From assembly GCF_019550795.1 (NCBI RefSeq), contig NZ_CP080545.1, positions 100,001-164,000 on the forward strand: a DNA stretch of 64,000 nt, written 5' to 3'. Both the position numbers and the translations under genes were made by a program. Below are positions 29,543-39,800 of the stretch, piece after piece. The number at the start of each line of letters is the position of its first letter. The first letter of the stretch is position 1. Source of the stretch: Paenibacillus sp. sptzw28. GTDB lineage: Bacteria; Bacillota; Bacilli; Paenibacillales; Paenibacillaceae. A model generated the notes under the pieces. That model saw only the letters and a list, made by a program, of their open reading frames with translations. It searched no databases and was not told the origin of the DNA.

Positions 29543-31302
29543 GCCAGCACCTCCTCAAGACCCGCCGATAGCATCCGACTGAACCTGGATTCCGGGTCAG
29601 CGGCCAGCTTGGCGCGTCTTCCTGATTCAATAACTTCTCCATTCTCCAATATCAGAATGTGGTCCGCCCGCTGAACCGTTGCAAGACGATGCGCTATAAT
29701 AATGCATGAACGGCTGACAAGGAGCTTCCCGATAGCATTCTCGATCCGCTGCTCCGTGAGCGGGTCCAGCCTGGAGGAAGCTTCATCCATGATGACAAGT
29801 CCCGGATTGCTAAGAAAAACACGTGCGAATGCCAGCAGCTGCGCCTCGCCGGCAGACAAGCTGCCTCCTCCGGACGCCAGCTGCGTATCAAGCCCTTGGG
29901 GCAGCGAATCGTGCCAGCCGCCAAGACCGAGCTCCTCCAGTACTTCAATAATCCGACTATCGGGAATCCTTTCATCATAGAACGTCAAATTGTCGCGAAC
30001 TGTCCCCTCTATTATCTCGATGTTCTGAGTGACCAACGCGACTCGTTTCCTTAGCTCGCTTAGCTTGCAGCGGCGAATATCGGTGCCGGACAGCATTACG
30101 GTGCCTCGCTGCGGATCATAGAAGCGAAGCAGGAGCCGGGCCAGCGTAGACTTGCCGCTTCCTGTACGCCCAAGCAGCCCAAGCACTTCACCGGGCTTCA
30201 GCTCAAGCGCCAGACCATTGATTGTCGGGCGGCTGTCTTCGTCGTAGCTGAAGCTGACATTGCGGAACTCGACACCAAGCGGGCCTTCCGGCAGTGGGGC
30301 GCCGGGACCGTCGGGAATTGCCGACCTTATTTCGAACAGCTCCCGGATACGGAATATACTTGCATCGGCTTTCTGTAAATCTTCCATTTGCGTACGGATT
30401 TTCTCAATCGGCTTGGCTAAGAGCTCCGTATAGAAGAAAATCAAGTATACGGTGCCGAGCGACACGCTTCCCGCTTTCCATAAATAAGCGCTGATTGCGA
30501 AAGCCATGGCATTGCCGAGCGCGAACACGAGAATGGATGTGTTCCACATAGCGCAAAACCCGAGAAACGCCTTTATCCGCAGCGGTAGCATCTGCCGCAG
30601 CATGGCGTAGAAGCGCCCCATAACATATCCAGCCGCACCATTGGCGCGAATATCCTCCGTTCCCTCGAGCTGTTCGCCGATAAACCCGTAAAACTCGGCG
30701 TTCGCCTGACGCCACTGCGCCCACACGGGAACCGCAAACTTGCGGATCCATTGAATGGCGAATACGGCAAATAGGACAAAAACAGCTATCCCCGCACCGA
30801 TCAGCCAGTTTTCCCGGAACAGAAGAATAATGATACCGATCATAAGCAGAAGATTGCCGATCAAGTTGATAATCATGCTGGAGAAGAAATTCGCAAGCGC
30901 ATTGACATCGCCATCGACCCGCTCGATGATTGCCCCCGACGTGTGGGATTTATGAAAGGACATATCCAGCGATAGACAGTGTCTGGCCAAATCGCCGCGA
31001 AGGCGGTTCGTCGTCTTCCAGCCGACATTCTCGCTGAAGTATGTGGCGACGACCGAAACCGCTTGCTGCACAAGCGAGAACCCTATAAACAAGCAGGCGG
31101 CGATCAATAGCGGCTTCATCTCGCCCTTGGACTGGGCCGTATCGATGAAGTATCGAATGATTTGCGGATTGATGAGCTGCATTGCGATCGAGGCCGCCAG
31201 TAGAAAGGCTAAGACGATCAAGGTGCCCCGCTGCGGGAGCAAGTAGCGCCGCAGCAGGTCGCTGTATTGTTTAAGCGAGTTCTTTCTCTCATCCCGCTTC
31301 AT
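29539..31302 (-). CDS. ABC exporter half-transporter with altered signature motif
   Basis: 587 residues, six-helix membrane domain plus ATPase. Walker A GRTGSGKST and Walker B LVIMDEASSRLDP are standard with catalytic Glu, but the signature reads LSAGEAQ instead of LSGGQ. In the dimer this signature faces the partner's Asp-containing site, so both changes fall on the same ATP site. Start ATG 31302 after GGGGAGG. First gene of the pair. Confidence 0.92.
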   Translation of the reverse strand: MKRDERKNSLKQYSDLLRRYLLPQRGTLIVLAFLLAASIAMQLINPQIIRYFIDTAQSKGEMKPLLIAACLFIGFSLVQQAVSVVATYFSENVGWKTTNRLRGDLARHCLSLDMSFHKSHTSGAIIERVDGDVNALANFFSSMIINLIGNLLLMIGIIILLFRENWLIGAGIAVFVLFAVFAIQWIRKFAVPVWAQWRQANAEFYGFIGEQLEGTEDIRANGAAGYVMGRFYAMLRQMLPLRIKAFLGFCAMWNTSILVFALGNAMAFAISAYLWKAGSVSLGTVYLIFFYTELLAKPIEKIRTQMEDLQKADASIFRIRELFEIRSAIPDGPGAPLPEGPLGVEFRNVSFSYDEDSRPTINGLALELKPGEVLGLLGRTGSGKSTLARLLLRFYDPQRGTVMLSGTDIRRCKLSELRKRVALVTQNIEIIEGTVRDNLTFYDERIPDSRIIEVLEELGLGGWHDSLPQGLDTQLASGGGSLSAGEAQLLAFARVFLSNPGLVIMDEASSRLDPLTEQRIENAIGKLLVSRSCIIIAHRLATVQRADHILILENGEVIESGRRAKLAADPESRFSRMLSAGLEEVLA

Positions 31303-31460
31303 TCCCGTTCCTCCCCATGTAAATTTTAGAATTTGCGATAAGGCACATCAACTATTTTCCAATTGTACCACATTTCCTGGAAGTGCCAAGAACAAATGTT
31401 CCAGTATTTATAAAGGATTGTACCGGCAGTTGCTGCCCGGTATCACTAGGCAAAGGCGCC

Positions 31461-31485
31461 AAAAAAGGAGCCTCTCGGCTCCTTT
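31461..31485 (-). terminator. Terminator of the ywhD-like gene
   Basis: Stem GGAGCC/GGCTCC (31467-31472 with 31477-31482), 4-base loop, then TTTTTT on minus, about 60 bp after the stop. Confidence 0.75.
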
Positions 31486-31544
31486 GCTGCTTGGCACACT
31501 ATAAGGCTTACTTCATTAATGAAGCGCGGCTGCGACGCGGCATG

Positions 31545-32093
31545 TCATTCCGCCAGCGCCTTCTTCAGCTCCTCCGGAGAGCGGTCCCACCACTCCTGAT
31601 TATTCGATATCAGCAGTCCCCGCAGCGCGGCTTTCTCTTCGGAACCGAGTTCGCCGAGCACAAACCGCCGTTTAATGGCGTAGTCGAGATTGTTAACATG
31701 CTGGGCGAGGATCTTCCAGCCCCTCCGCGCTTCCGTATCGACAAGCATCGGACAAGCGGTCGCTCCGGCGTAATAGGAGCCTTCTTCATTACGGTCCACG
31801 GCGACCCAAACGATCCAGCAAAGCCGGCCATTCGGCACATCTTCCTTATTCGGGCTGAACTTGATGCCCTTCTCCACCTTGCTCTTCGCATGCATGGCCC
31901 CTACATCTATATAAGCCTCTCCGTTGTCAATAATGACGCAGGATACGGCGCTGAGGTCAATGGTGCCCGCTCCGAATCCCCGGTGCTCTTTATTGCTCAC
32001 CACATTAAGCGACAGCTGTTTCTTTTCCTTCTTCTCCGGTACGGACGAAGCCGCGTTATCCGGCGTTTGTCCTTGACCTTGCTCTTCCGTCAT
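31545..32093 (-). CDS. ywhD: YwhD family protein
   Basis: 182 residues of unknown function. N-terminal Lys/Glu-rich region (EKKEKKQLSLNVVSN) followed by the conserved core with GAGTIDLSAVSCVIIDNGEAYID and GRLCWIVWVAVDR. In B. subtilis ywhD neighbours speB and pbpG, which supports the call here, about 7 kb from the PBP gene. ATG 32093 was chosen for its match to the family start; the ribosome site (GGGAGTGGG) is weak. Flanked by its own terminator. Confidence 0.83.
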   Translation of the reverse strand: MTEEQGQGQTPDNAASSVPEKKEKKQLSLNVVSNKEHRGFGAGTIDLSAVSCVIIDNGEAYIDVGAMHAKSKVEKGIKFSPNKEDVPNGRLCWIVWVAVDRNEEGSYYAGATACPMLVDTEARRGWKILAQHVNNLDYAIKRRFVLGELGSEEKAALRGLLISNNQEWWDRSPEELKKALAE

Positions 32094-32297
32094 TGAAATT
32101 CCCACTCCCGTCTTCCCTGATTTATATGAAGCGCAGCAGCCCGGGCTTCCTCCGGACGGCCGCTTCCGTGCGATCAAAAAACCCGCATCCGGCAAGGCTT
32201 CTCCGCCTGTCCAAACATTAATTCCATTTTAGCTAATAATCCGCGAAAAGCAAACATATACATGCTGTAGATGCTTGTCAACGGGAGGGAATCGTTA

Positions 32298-34298
32298 ATG
32301 ACGCCACGTCACAGCAAACGTTTACTGCTCTTTGCAATAGCTGCCGTCCTGCTCGGCGTGACGGCCCAGCAGGGGTTCCGGGATGCCTGGGTTTCGCAAT
32401 ACACATACGCCCTCGCCCCCGCCAAATCGGACACGTCCCCAAAACCGGCTGTCCCCCAAAATACGCCGGAGCCCGATTCCGTCATGCAGCCGAAGCCGGT
32501 ATCGCTCAGCAAGCGCGTTGTGGAATACCACATCGACGTTACGCTGACGGAGGATGCCAAAACACTCCATGGCGAGCAATCGGTCACGTGGACAAACCCT
32601 GGCAGACAGCAGGTGTCCGAGCTTTATTTTCACCTGTACCCCAATGCGTTTGAATCCAAGGAGTCAACATTCATGAAAGAATCGGGCGGTCAGCTGAGAA
32701 ATGACAAAGCGACGTTCGGCAGCATCGGCTACATGCAAATCAAATCGCTGCAAACGACCGAGGGCTACAGTCTGCTTCCGCGGTTTCATTACGTCCAACC
32801 CGACGACGGCAACATGAGGGACAAGACGCTGGCCAAGCTCCGTCTTCCCAAGCCAGTCGCGCCGGGGCAAAGCGTAACGCTCAAGATGGCCTTCGACGTC
32901 AAGCTCCCGGAAGTATTCGCACGTATGGGCTATTCCGGCGATTTTGTCATGGCGGGTCAATGGTTTCCCAAGCTCGCGGCTTATGAAACCGTCGGCACGC
33001 GCGGCAGAACCACGGAAGGCTGGAACGCCCATCAGTACCATGGCAACTCGGAATTTTACAGCAATTTCGGCATCTACAGCGTGAGGATCAACGTGCCGGG
33101 CACCTACAAGGTAGCGGCGACCGGATTCCAGACGAAGCCGACAGTCATCGCCGACAAGCGTAAAACGTACCAGTTCTATGCGGACGATGTGCACGATTTC
33201 GGCTGGAGCGCTTCTCCGGATTTCGTCTATGCCGAAGAACCGTTCTCAACCGACGGAGTGCCCGGAGTGCGCATCAAGCTCTACCTTGACCCCCTTCATG
33301 CCAAATTCAAGGACCGGTACATGCACGCTGCGAAATCTGCGCTCGCCAAATATGCGCAGTGGTACGGGGCGTATCCGTATTCCACGCTTTCGATCGTCGT
33401 GCCGCCCAAAGGCGGGAACGGCGCAGGCGGGATGGAGTATCCGACGCTGATTACAGCGTTCGCCGCAGAGAATGCGAATCCCGGCTACGATCTGGAGCGA
33501 ACCGTCATTCATGAAATCGGACATCAATATTGGTACGGTATGGTGGCCTCCAACGAATTCGAGGAAGCCTGGCTGGATGAAGGCTTCACATCTTATTCGG
33601 AGGATAAAGTGATGCAAAGCGAGTATGGAGTCGAACCGAACCTGCCGATGGAAGCGAGCTATATGACCGACCCGGCTCCGCTTAAGCAGGTATCGTGGTC
33701 CTATCACAGCAACAACAGCTATGCTGAAAATGTATATATGCGGGCCAAACTCGTCTTATTCGGCATTGAAAAGCAGGTTGGAGCAAAAACGATGAGCAAA
33801 ATCATGCGCACTTATTTCCAGAAATATAAATTCAAGCATCCCTCCACCGCCGATTTCCAACGTGTCGTCGAACAGGTGACGAAGACCAAATGGAACGATT
33901 ATTTCAGCCAATTCGTCTACGGCAATCAGATGTCCGACTATTCCGTCGAATCGATTCATGTGCGGCCTGTCATTCAGAACGGCGTCAAGCAGTACGAATC
34001 CGTCGTGTTGATCCGCAGGCAGGGCGGCAGCTTCGGACCAGCGCCGATTATCTTTCAGTTCGCAGACGGAACCACGATGCCGAGGGTGTGGAACGGCCAG
34101 GAAACGCATATTCAATATAAAATGGTATCCGCCTCCCCGCTGGTCTGGGCGGTCGTCGATCCGCAAAACAACAATGTGCTCGATAACAAGCATATCAATA
34201 ACTTTATGAAAGCCGAGCTTCCGGAGAAAACCCGCACACGCTGGAGCGTTGGATTCACAAAGCTGATCGAAGGACTGTTCGCATCGCTCGCGTGGTAG
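32298..34298 (+). CDS. M1-family zinc metallopeptidase, membrane-anchored or secreted
   Basis: 666 residues. N-terminal hydrophobic segment (RLLLFAIAAVLLGVTA) suggests an anchor or signal peptide. The gluzincin motif is complete: HEIGH (H405, E406, H409) with the third zinc ligand E428 in WLDEGF, exactly 18 residues on. GGMEYP just before is the exopeptidase motif of the aminopeptidase N family (GxMEN-like). ATG 32298 has GGGAGGG upstream; an ATG nine codons earlier has none. Probable extracellular aminopeptidase. The following membrane-protein gene starts 45 bp later on the same strand. Confidence 0.88.
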   Translation: MTPRHSKRLLLFAIAAVLLGVTAQQGFRDAWVSQYTYALAPAKSDTSPKPAVPQNTPEPDSVMQPKPVSLSKRVVEYHIDVTLTEDAKTLHGEQSVTWTNPGRQQVSELYFHLYPNAFESKESTFMKESGGQLRNDKATFGSIGYMQIKSLQTTEGYSLLPRFHYVQPDDGNMRDKTLAKLRLPKPVAPGQSVTLKMAFDVKLPEVFARMGYSGDFVMAGQWFPKLAAYETVGTRGRTTEGWNAHQYHGNSEFYSNFGIYSVRINVPGTYKVAATGFQTKPTVIADKRKTYQFYADDVHDFGWSASPDFVYAEEPFSTDGVPGVRIKLYLDPLHAKFKDRYMHAAKSALAKYAQWYGAYPYSTLSIVVPPKGGNGAGGMEYPTLITAFAAENANPGYDLERTVIHEIGHQYWYGMVASNEFEEAWLDEGFTSYSEDKVMQSEYGVEPNLPMEASYMTDPAPLKQVSWSYHSNNSYAENVYMRAKLVLFGIEKQVGAKTMSKIMRTYFQKYKFKHPSTADFQRVVEQVTKTKWNDYFSQFVYGNQMSDYSVESIHVRPVIQNGVKQYESVVLIRRQGGSFGPAPIIFQFADGTTMPRVWNGQETHIQYKMVSASPLVWAVVDPQNNNVLDNKHINNFMKAELPEKTRTRWSVGFTKLIEGLFASLAW

Positions 34299-34343
34299 CC
34301 GCGCCGAACGTAAATATGACAATTGAAGGAGGTGGACAATCGC

Positions 34344-35159
34344 ATGAACAATCACATAAAGCAGGGCTGGCGGCTTACCGCCAAACACTTTTATATTATC
34401 ATTCTATTATTTGTATATGAGCTGGTATGGGGCTTCGTTCTCTACAGGATGATAGAAGGCATCGTCGTGCCGCTATTGAAAAGGTTTCCCGACAGCTCTA
34501 CGGCGGACGGCGCAGTACAGCTGTTTCTGACCGAAGCGCAGTTCCAGCTTCTGAAAACCGATCTTATTCGTCCGTATGTCTGGATGTTTGCGGGGCTGCT
34601 TGCGGCCAGAATGCTCTTGACGCCGTTCCTGAACGCAGGGCTTATCCATTCGCTTCACTATACGAGGGATGACGGGGGCACGAAGTTTCTGCAAGGAATT
34701 CGTACCGTCTGGAAGCCGGTCGCACTACTCTATATCATAGAGACCACGCTTGCGCTTGCACCCGGTTTCTGGCTCCTCCCGCACGGATTGGAAACGCTGC
34801 TTGGCAGCGGCAGCTGGACCGATCTCGCACAAACGGCCGGTCCTTGGGCCGGCGGCTGGCTGGCATGGGCGGTACTGCTTCACTTGCTGTTTCTCGCGAT
34901 GCAGTTCGGCGCGGTATCGGGGGGCGGAATGTTCCGCTCGCTGTGGAGCGGCCTGCGGCATTTCCTCCCTTTCGCCGGCATCTCGCTGATTATGTGGGGC
35001 TTCGGGCTGGCACTCAACATAATGATCGCATCCGCCTCCATGCTGTGGGCCGGGCTTGCGGCGCTGATTCTGCATCAAAGCTACCAGCTTGTACGGACGA
35101 TCATGAAAGTATGGACCGTAGCGTCGCAGTACGATGTGTGGCAGTCCAAGCAGATTTAG
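34344..35159 (+). CDS. Integral membrane protein of unknown function
   Basis: 271 residues with about six hydrophobic segments; begins MNNHIKQGWRLTAKHFYIIILL and contains NAGLIHSLHY after the second helix. The layout resembles polytopic proteins that accompany peptidases or transporters, without catalytic motifs that I can identify. ATG 34344 has GAAGGAGGTGG upstream. Likely co-transcribed with the M1 peptidase, followed by a strong terminator. Confidence 0.75.
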   Translation: MNNHIKQGWRLTAKHFYIIILLFVYELVWGFVLYRMIEGIVVPLLKRFPDSSTADGAVQLFLTEAQFQLLKTDLIRPYVWMFAGLLAARMLLTPFLNAGLIHSLHYTRDDGGTKFLQGIRTVWKPVALLYIIETTLALAPGFWLLPHGLETLLGSGSWTDLAQTAGPWAGGWLAWAVLLHLLFLAMQFGAVSGGGMFRSLWSGLRHFLPFAGISLIMWGFGLALNIMIASASMLWAGLAALILHQSYQLVRTIMKVWTVASQYDVWQSKQI

Positions 35160-35210
35160 TCCGGATAGCGGATTTTTGTCGATTGGCGTACGGTTCATTC
35201 AATTAGACAT

Positions 35211-35259
35211 AGGAAGCCAGACATACCCCGGTATTGCAACCGGACATGCCTGGCTTCCT
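35211..35259 (+). terminator. Terminator after the membrane-protein gene
   Basis: Long stem AGGAAGCCAG/CTGGCTTCCT (35211-35220 with 35250-35259) with an inner CCGGT/ACCGG stem. A second hairpin GCCCGGGA/TCCCGGGC follows near 35282-35301. Confidence 0.72.
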
Positions 35260-35399
35260 GCTTCATTCTATAAAATATGAGGCCCGGGATACTTCCCGGG
35301 CTTCATATTTGCATTGTCGCAATACGCAACGAATGAATTTGTCAAAAAGTTTCACTCTAATAATTTTAATTTGTGAACAAATTGTGAAATTAGAAGGAG

Positions 35400-35582
35400 A
35401 TTCGATAAAAAAACAGAATAATTATGCCAGCATGAAAAAATTGCCGAATTCCCTTATCGGGAAACGGGGGAACCATCTTGGGTGAATTGACCCGGGCATT
35501 CGGTCCATTCGAATGTCAGAGCCGGTCATAGGGAACCTTCAACCGAACCCCACAGCTAACCTCGTAGGCACCGGAAGGAGCA
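35400..35582 (+). promoter_or_regulatory. ydaO-type c-di-AMP riboswitch
   Basis: The leader of the NlpC/P60 gene contains the conserved ydaO blocks in order: CGGGGGAACC (about 35465), TTGGGTGAAT (about 35477) and CAGCTAACCTCGTAGGC (about 35552-35568), with TTATGCC near the 5' end. This class senses cyclic di-AMP and is known for turning off cell-wall hydrolase genes of this type. The region between 35160 and 35400 holds only the preceding terminators and an AT-rich probable promoter. Confidence 0.9.
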
Positions 35583-35589
35583 ACATTTT

Positions 35590-36090
35590 TTGAAAAAGGT
35601 TTCTGCAGTTCTCATCGGTCTAGCATTGATGCTGATGTTCCAGGCTGGAAGCGTTTTCGCAAATTCCAGAATGGACGGAGTGATCAGTGATGTGATCGGC
35701 ACGCCTTACCGCTCTGCCGGGACGACAACAAACGGATTTGACTGTTCGGGCTTTACAATGTACGTGTTTAACAAACTCGGCGTTGATCTCCCGCACCAAT
35801 CCGGGTCGCAAGCCAGACTGGGCAAGAAAGTCGCGAAAGACGACTTGCTCCCGGGGGACCTCGTATTCTTCAATACGAACGGCAGAGGCATTTCGCACGT
35901 CGGCATTTATGTTGGAGACGGCAAATTCGCCCATTCTTCCTCCAGCAAAGGGGTAACCATCAGCGGCCTCAGCGACTCTTACTACAGTAAACGCTATGTT
36001 ACTGCTCGCCGCGTTATGAGCCCTGAAACTTTTGAAAAATATGCCGATGAACCGTCCGATGAGCCGGACGGCGGCGGAGACGCCGGCTAA
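35590..36090 (+). CDS. Secreted NlpC/P60 cell-wall endopeptidase
   Basis: 166 residues. Signal peptide of about 25 residues ending VFANS, then a single NlpC/P60 domain with catalytic C52 (NGFDCSGF), H103 (ISHVGIYVGD) and H115 (GKFAHSS). Cleaves peptidoglycan stem peptides, probably gamma-D-Glu-diaminopimelate. The tail is a short Asp/Glu/Pro/Gly stretch. Start is TTG (35590-35592) with GGAAGGAG upstream. Under the c-di-AMP riboswitch directly before it, which links wall hydrolysis to osmotic and wall status. Confidence 0.92.
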   Translation: MKKVSAVLIGLALMLMFQAGSVFANSRMDGVISDVIGTPYRSAGTTTNGFDCSGFTMYVFNKLGVDLPHQSGSQARLGKKVAKDDLLPGDLVFFNTNGRGISHVGIYVGDGKFAHSSSSKGVTISGLSDSYYSKRYVTARRVMSPETFEKYADEPSDEPDGGGDAG

Positions 36091-36120
36091 ACCGTGCTCG
36101 GCATCGATTGCGATGCGCAT

Positions 36121-36176
36121 GCGGGACCGCAGCTTTGTTTTGTCCTTTCGGACATCAAAGCCGCGGTCCTGCTTTT
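36121..36176 (+). terminator. Terminator after the NlpC/P60 gene
   Basis: Stem GCGGGACCGC.GCTTTG with CAAAGC.GCGGTCCTGC, then TTTTGCG. Confidence 0.75.
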
Positions 36177-36244
36177 GCGTTCGGACTTCTACTTTTTAGT
36201 AACCGATAGGTGGATGAGTGAAACACAGTGGCCGAGTGGCCGTT

Positions 36245-36664
36245 TTACCGCAGCTCATAGCGAACCCACCAAAATGTGCGCCCGACCTGAATATCGAGTT
36301 TCGTCCCGACCGGAGCGAACAGTTCATGCAGCTCAAACGCCGCCCCACACCCTTCACTTCGCCGGTCGGCAAACACCGCCGTCGCTCCCTCCTTTAACCG
36401 CCCATGCAGTTTAGTAAGGAAATCCGCCCGGTCCTCCGCCGCAAGCTCACCCAGGCAAAAGCAGGCAAGTCCCGCTTCATAGGTCCCGGCGACTCTTGTC
36501 AGATCGGCTGCGGGGACCGTTCTTACTCCGGATGAGTTGAGCCTGGGCGTACGCGGTCCTGCAACGCGAAGGATCGATCTTCCTGCCAACGTCCGGCTCA
36601 TCGCTTCTTCCACCTGTGCCCATTCGTTCCATCTTGCTTCCAGGCTGTTCAGCCATCTTCCCAC
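36245..36664 (-). CDS. Hypothetical protein, possibly a reduced methyltransferase-like domain
   Basis: 139 residues from a GTG (36662-36664) with GGGGGG eight bases upstream. A longer in-frame opening to 36838 has no better site. The central part (AGLACFCLGELAAEDRADFLTKLHGRLKEG) resembles the second half of a SAM-methyltransferase fold, but the glycine-rich SAM loop is not recognisable. Divergent from the Lhr helicase gene. Function unknown. Confidence 0.5.
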   Translation of the reverse strand: MGRWLNSLEARWNEWAQVEEAMSRTLAGRSILRVAGPRTPRLNSSGVRTVPAADLTRVAGTYEAGLACFCLGELAAEDRADFLTKLHGRLKEGATAVFADRRSEGCGAAFELHELFAPVGTKLDIQVGRTFWWVRYELR

Positions 36665-36881
36665 ACTTACTACCCCCCGCTGCGATTTGCAAGCTGTTAT
36701 CTTATACATATGAACCGCTGCTCGCAAACTGACCAAAAACGGGTATAATGCAAGAATAAACATCATTGGACCGTGAACAGCGCAGCATTCTTCCGCAGAG
36801 CGGGAAGATAGGCTGAAACCTTGCTTCCATTGAACCATATTAAAGGGAGCTTTCGATTCTTACCCAGGAGATGATGCACTT

Positions 36882-39800
36882 ATGTCCAAGTCTTCCCCGG
36901 CTCTATCCGTCTTTCACCCAACGCTTGCCGGCTGGTTTACGCAGACGTTCGGCAGGCCGACGGATGTCCAGCTTGAAGCATGGGACTCCATTATGGCCGG
37001 CAGGCACACCCTGATAGCCGCACCGACAGGCTCCGGCAAAACGCTCGCTGCGCTGCTGCCCTGCCTGAACCGGATCGCTCAAGATAAAATTCTCGCGGCA
37101 AGCGAAGGCCGCAGCTGGCCGTCCGGCGTGCGTGTGCTCTACATTACTCCGCTCAAAGCGCTCAACAACGATATCCAGCACCATTTGGTCGGCTTCATGG
37201 ATGCCATAGATCAATACCGCCCGGAAGAGGAAGCAGTCGAATGCTCGACATGGCCTCATGTTCGTTCCGCCGTCCGTACGGGGGACACATCCTCGAGTGA
37301 CCGTGCAAAGATGGTGCGCAGACCGCCCGATGTTCTCGTCACGACACCCGAATCGCTTTATTTGCTGCTCACCTCGGACAAGGGACGCGGCATGCTTCGG
37401 ACGGTCGGAACGGTCATCGTCGACGAAATACACGGGCTCGCCGGTGACAAACGCGGCGCCCACTTGTCTCTCTCCCTTGAGCGGTTGTCCGGGCTATGTC
37501 CAAAACCGGTGCAGCGCATAGGGGTTTCCGCGACGCAGAAGCCGCTGGAGCGTGTCGCCCGCTTTCTCGGGGGCTGGGAATCGGCTCGCGGTCCGCAGGG
37601 TAACTCAAGCGAGCCGCATCCCTTCGGCTACATACCGCGCCCGGTTGCCATTGTCGAAAGCGCGATGGTCAAGTCGATGCAGGTCCGCGTTACAATGCCG
37701 GACCTCAGCAGACCGGCCAAGACCCGCGACGCGGTCTGGCTGCCGATCGTGGAGCGCCTCTTCCAGCTCATGAACGAAAGCCGATCGGCGCTGCTCTTCG
37801 TCAACAGCCGCCGGCTGTGCGAGCGGCTCGTACTAAGGCTGAACGAGCACGCGGGCTTCGAGATGGCGCGCGCCCATCACGGGAGCTTGTCGCGCGAGCG
37901 GCGGCTCGAGGTCGAACGCATGCTCAAGGCAGGCGAGCTGCGCTGCCTGGTCGCAACCTCGTCGCTTGAGCTCGGCATTGACGTCGGCCATGTCGACCTC
38001 GTGATCCAGGTCGATTCGCCCAAGGAGGCGGCCGCCGGCATTCAGCGCATCGGCCGAGCCGGACATGCCGTCGGCGATGTAAGCCGCGGCTTCATTCTTG
38101 CGCGCAGCCGCGGCGATCTGCCGGAATCGGCCGTGCTCTGCCGCAGCATTGCGCGGCGCGAGATCGAGGAGATCGTCCTGCCGCTCGAGCCGCTGGACGT
38201 TCTGTCCCAGCAGGTGACCGCAATTGTCGCCGCAGCAGATATCTCTGTCAGCGAACTTCTCGGACTCATCGCGCGGAGCGAATGCTATCGGAGCTTCCCG
38301 CGCGAACGTCTCGAGGCTGCGCTCAAGGTGCTCGCGGGCTTCTATCCGTTTGCCAAACCTTTGCTCAACTGGGACCGCGCAAGCGGGCTGCTGCACAAGC
38401 GGGCCAATACCGCCATGGCAGCCGTAACAGGGGCCGGAACGATTCCGCAAAGCTCGGCTTATCCGGTTCACCATGCGGAGAGCCGAATTCATCTTGGCGA
38501 GCTTGATGAGGAATATATTCACGAGAGCCGCGTCGGTGACGTGTTTCAGCTTGGCACGGCCTCGTGGATGATCAGCGGAATTGAGAATGACCGGGTATAT
38601 GTGAAGGAAGCGCCGAACCGGTTCAGCGAAATACCGTTCTGGCGTGCCGAACCGGGCGGTCGGGGCTACGAGCTTGGGCTCAAGCTCGGTCATTTTCTCG
38701 GTGAGCTGGAGCAGCGGCTGGCGCTCGCCAGCTCTCATGAGCCGGCTGCCGGGCGCTCTTCCGCCGAAGCCGAGCCGTCCGTCCATGAGCGCGAAACGGA
38801 GAATGCCGTTATCCGCTGGCTGGATGCCGAATACGGCCTGGACGGAGCCTCCGCTTCCGAGTTGACCCAGCTCGTCCGGTCCCAGCACCGTGCGCTCGGG
38901 CTGCCGACGGGCCGGCGCATCGTCATCGAGCATTACCGCGATTTGATGAACCAGACGCGCGTGATTATTCATAACCCGTTCGGCCGCCGTATTAACCGGA
39001 CGTGGCTGCTTGCAATCGAGCATCAATTCGAGAGGCTGCTCCCTTATAAAATGTACGGCAACGCCAAGGATAACGGCATCGAGCTGGTGCTTCCGGAGTG
39101 GGACGCATCGTGGCTGCAGACGCTGTGGCACATTACACCCGACAGCATTGAGTCCCTTTTGTCGGAGGCGATCTCCGGCTCTCCGCTGCTTGCCATCGCT
39201 TTTCGGCGCATTGCCGAAACTTCACTTCTGCTCTCGCGCAGCTTCACGAGAACGCCGATGTGGCAGAAGCGGCTCCGCAGCGAGGAGCTGCTTAAGCAGT
39301 CGCTGCCGTATGCGGAGCATTTTCCATATTTGCAGGAGGCGATGCGGGAGTGCTTGCATCTATATTTGGACAGCGGCGGTTTGAAGCGGCTGCTTGAGGA
39401 TATATCGGCGGGCAGGATCGATATCGTCGTCAAAGAAACGAGCGCCCCCTCCCCGTTTGCGGTACAGTTCCTATCCGACTACATCAATATGCAAATATAC
39501 GAGGGAGACGGCCTAAGCGATACGACCCGGCTGCAGCTCATGAGCGTGAGCAAATCGCTTGCAAGCGAGCTGTTCGGCGAGGAAGCCGTGCGGCAGTCCG
39601 TTGATCCTGTCATCGCGGAAAATGAAGCCCGGCGGCTGGAAGCAGGGAATCTCATTCCTTCAAGCTCCGATGAGCTGTATGCGCTGCTTAAACGCAGGGG
39701 CGACCTCAGCTTAGAGGAAATTACAGCGATTGCCGGCCGCGGAGAGGCAGGCGAGTGGCTGGAAACGCTAAGACGGTCCGGCCGCGCAGTGTTAATGCCA

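Noticed and set aside
37833..39131. 432-codon minus-strand frame within lhr
   Set aside because: Antisense shadow of a long high-GC gene; composition is rich in Arg, Gln and His as expected from reverse frames.
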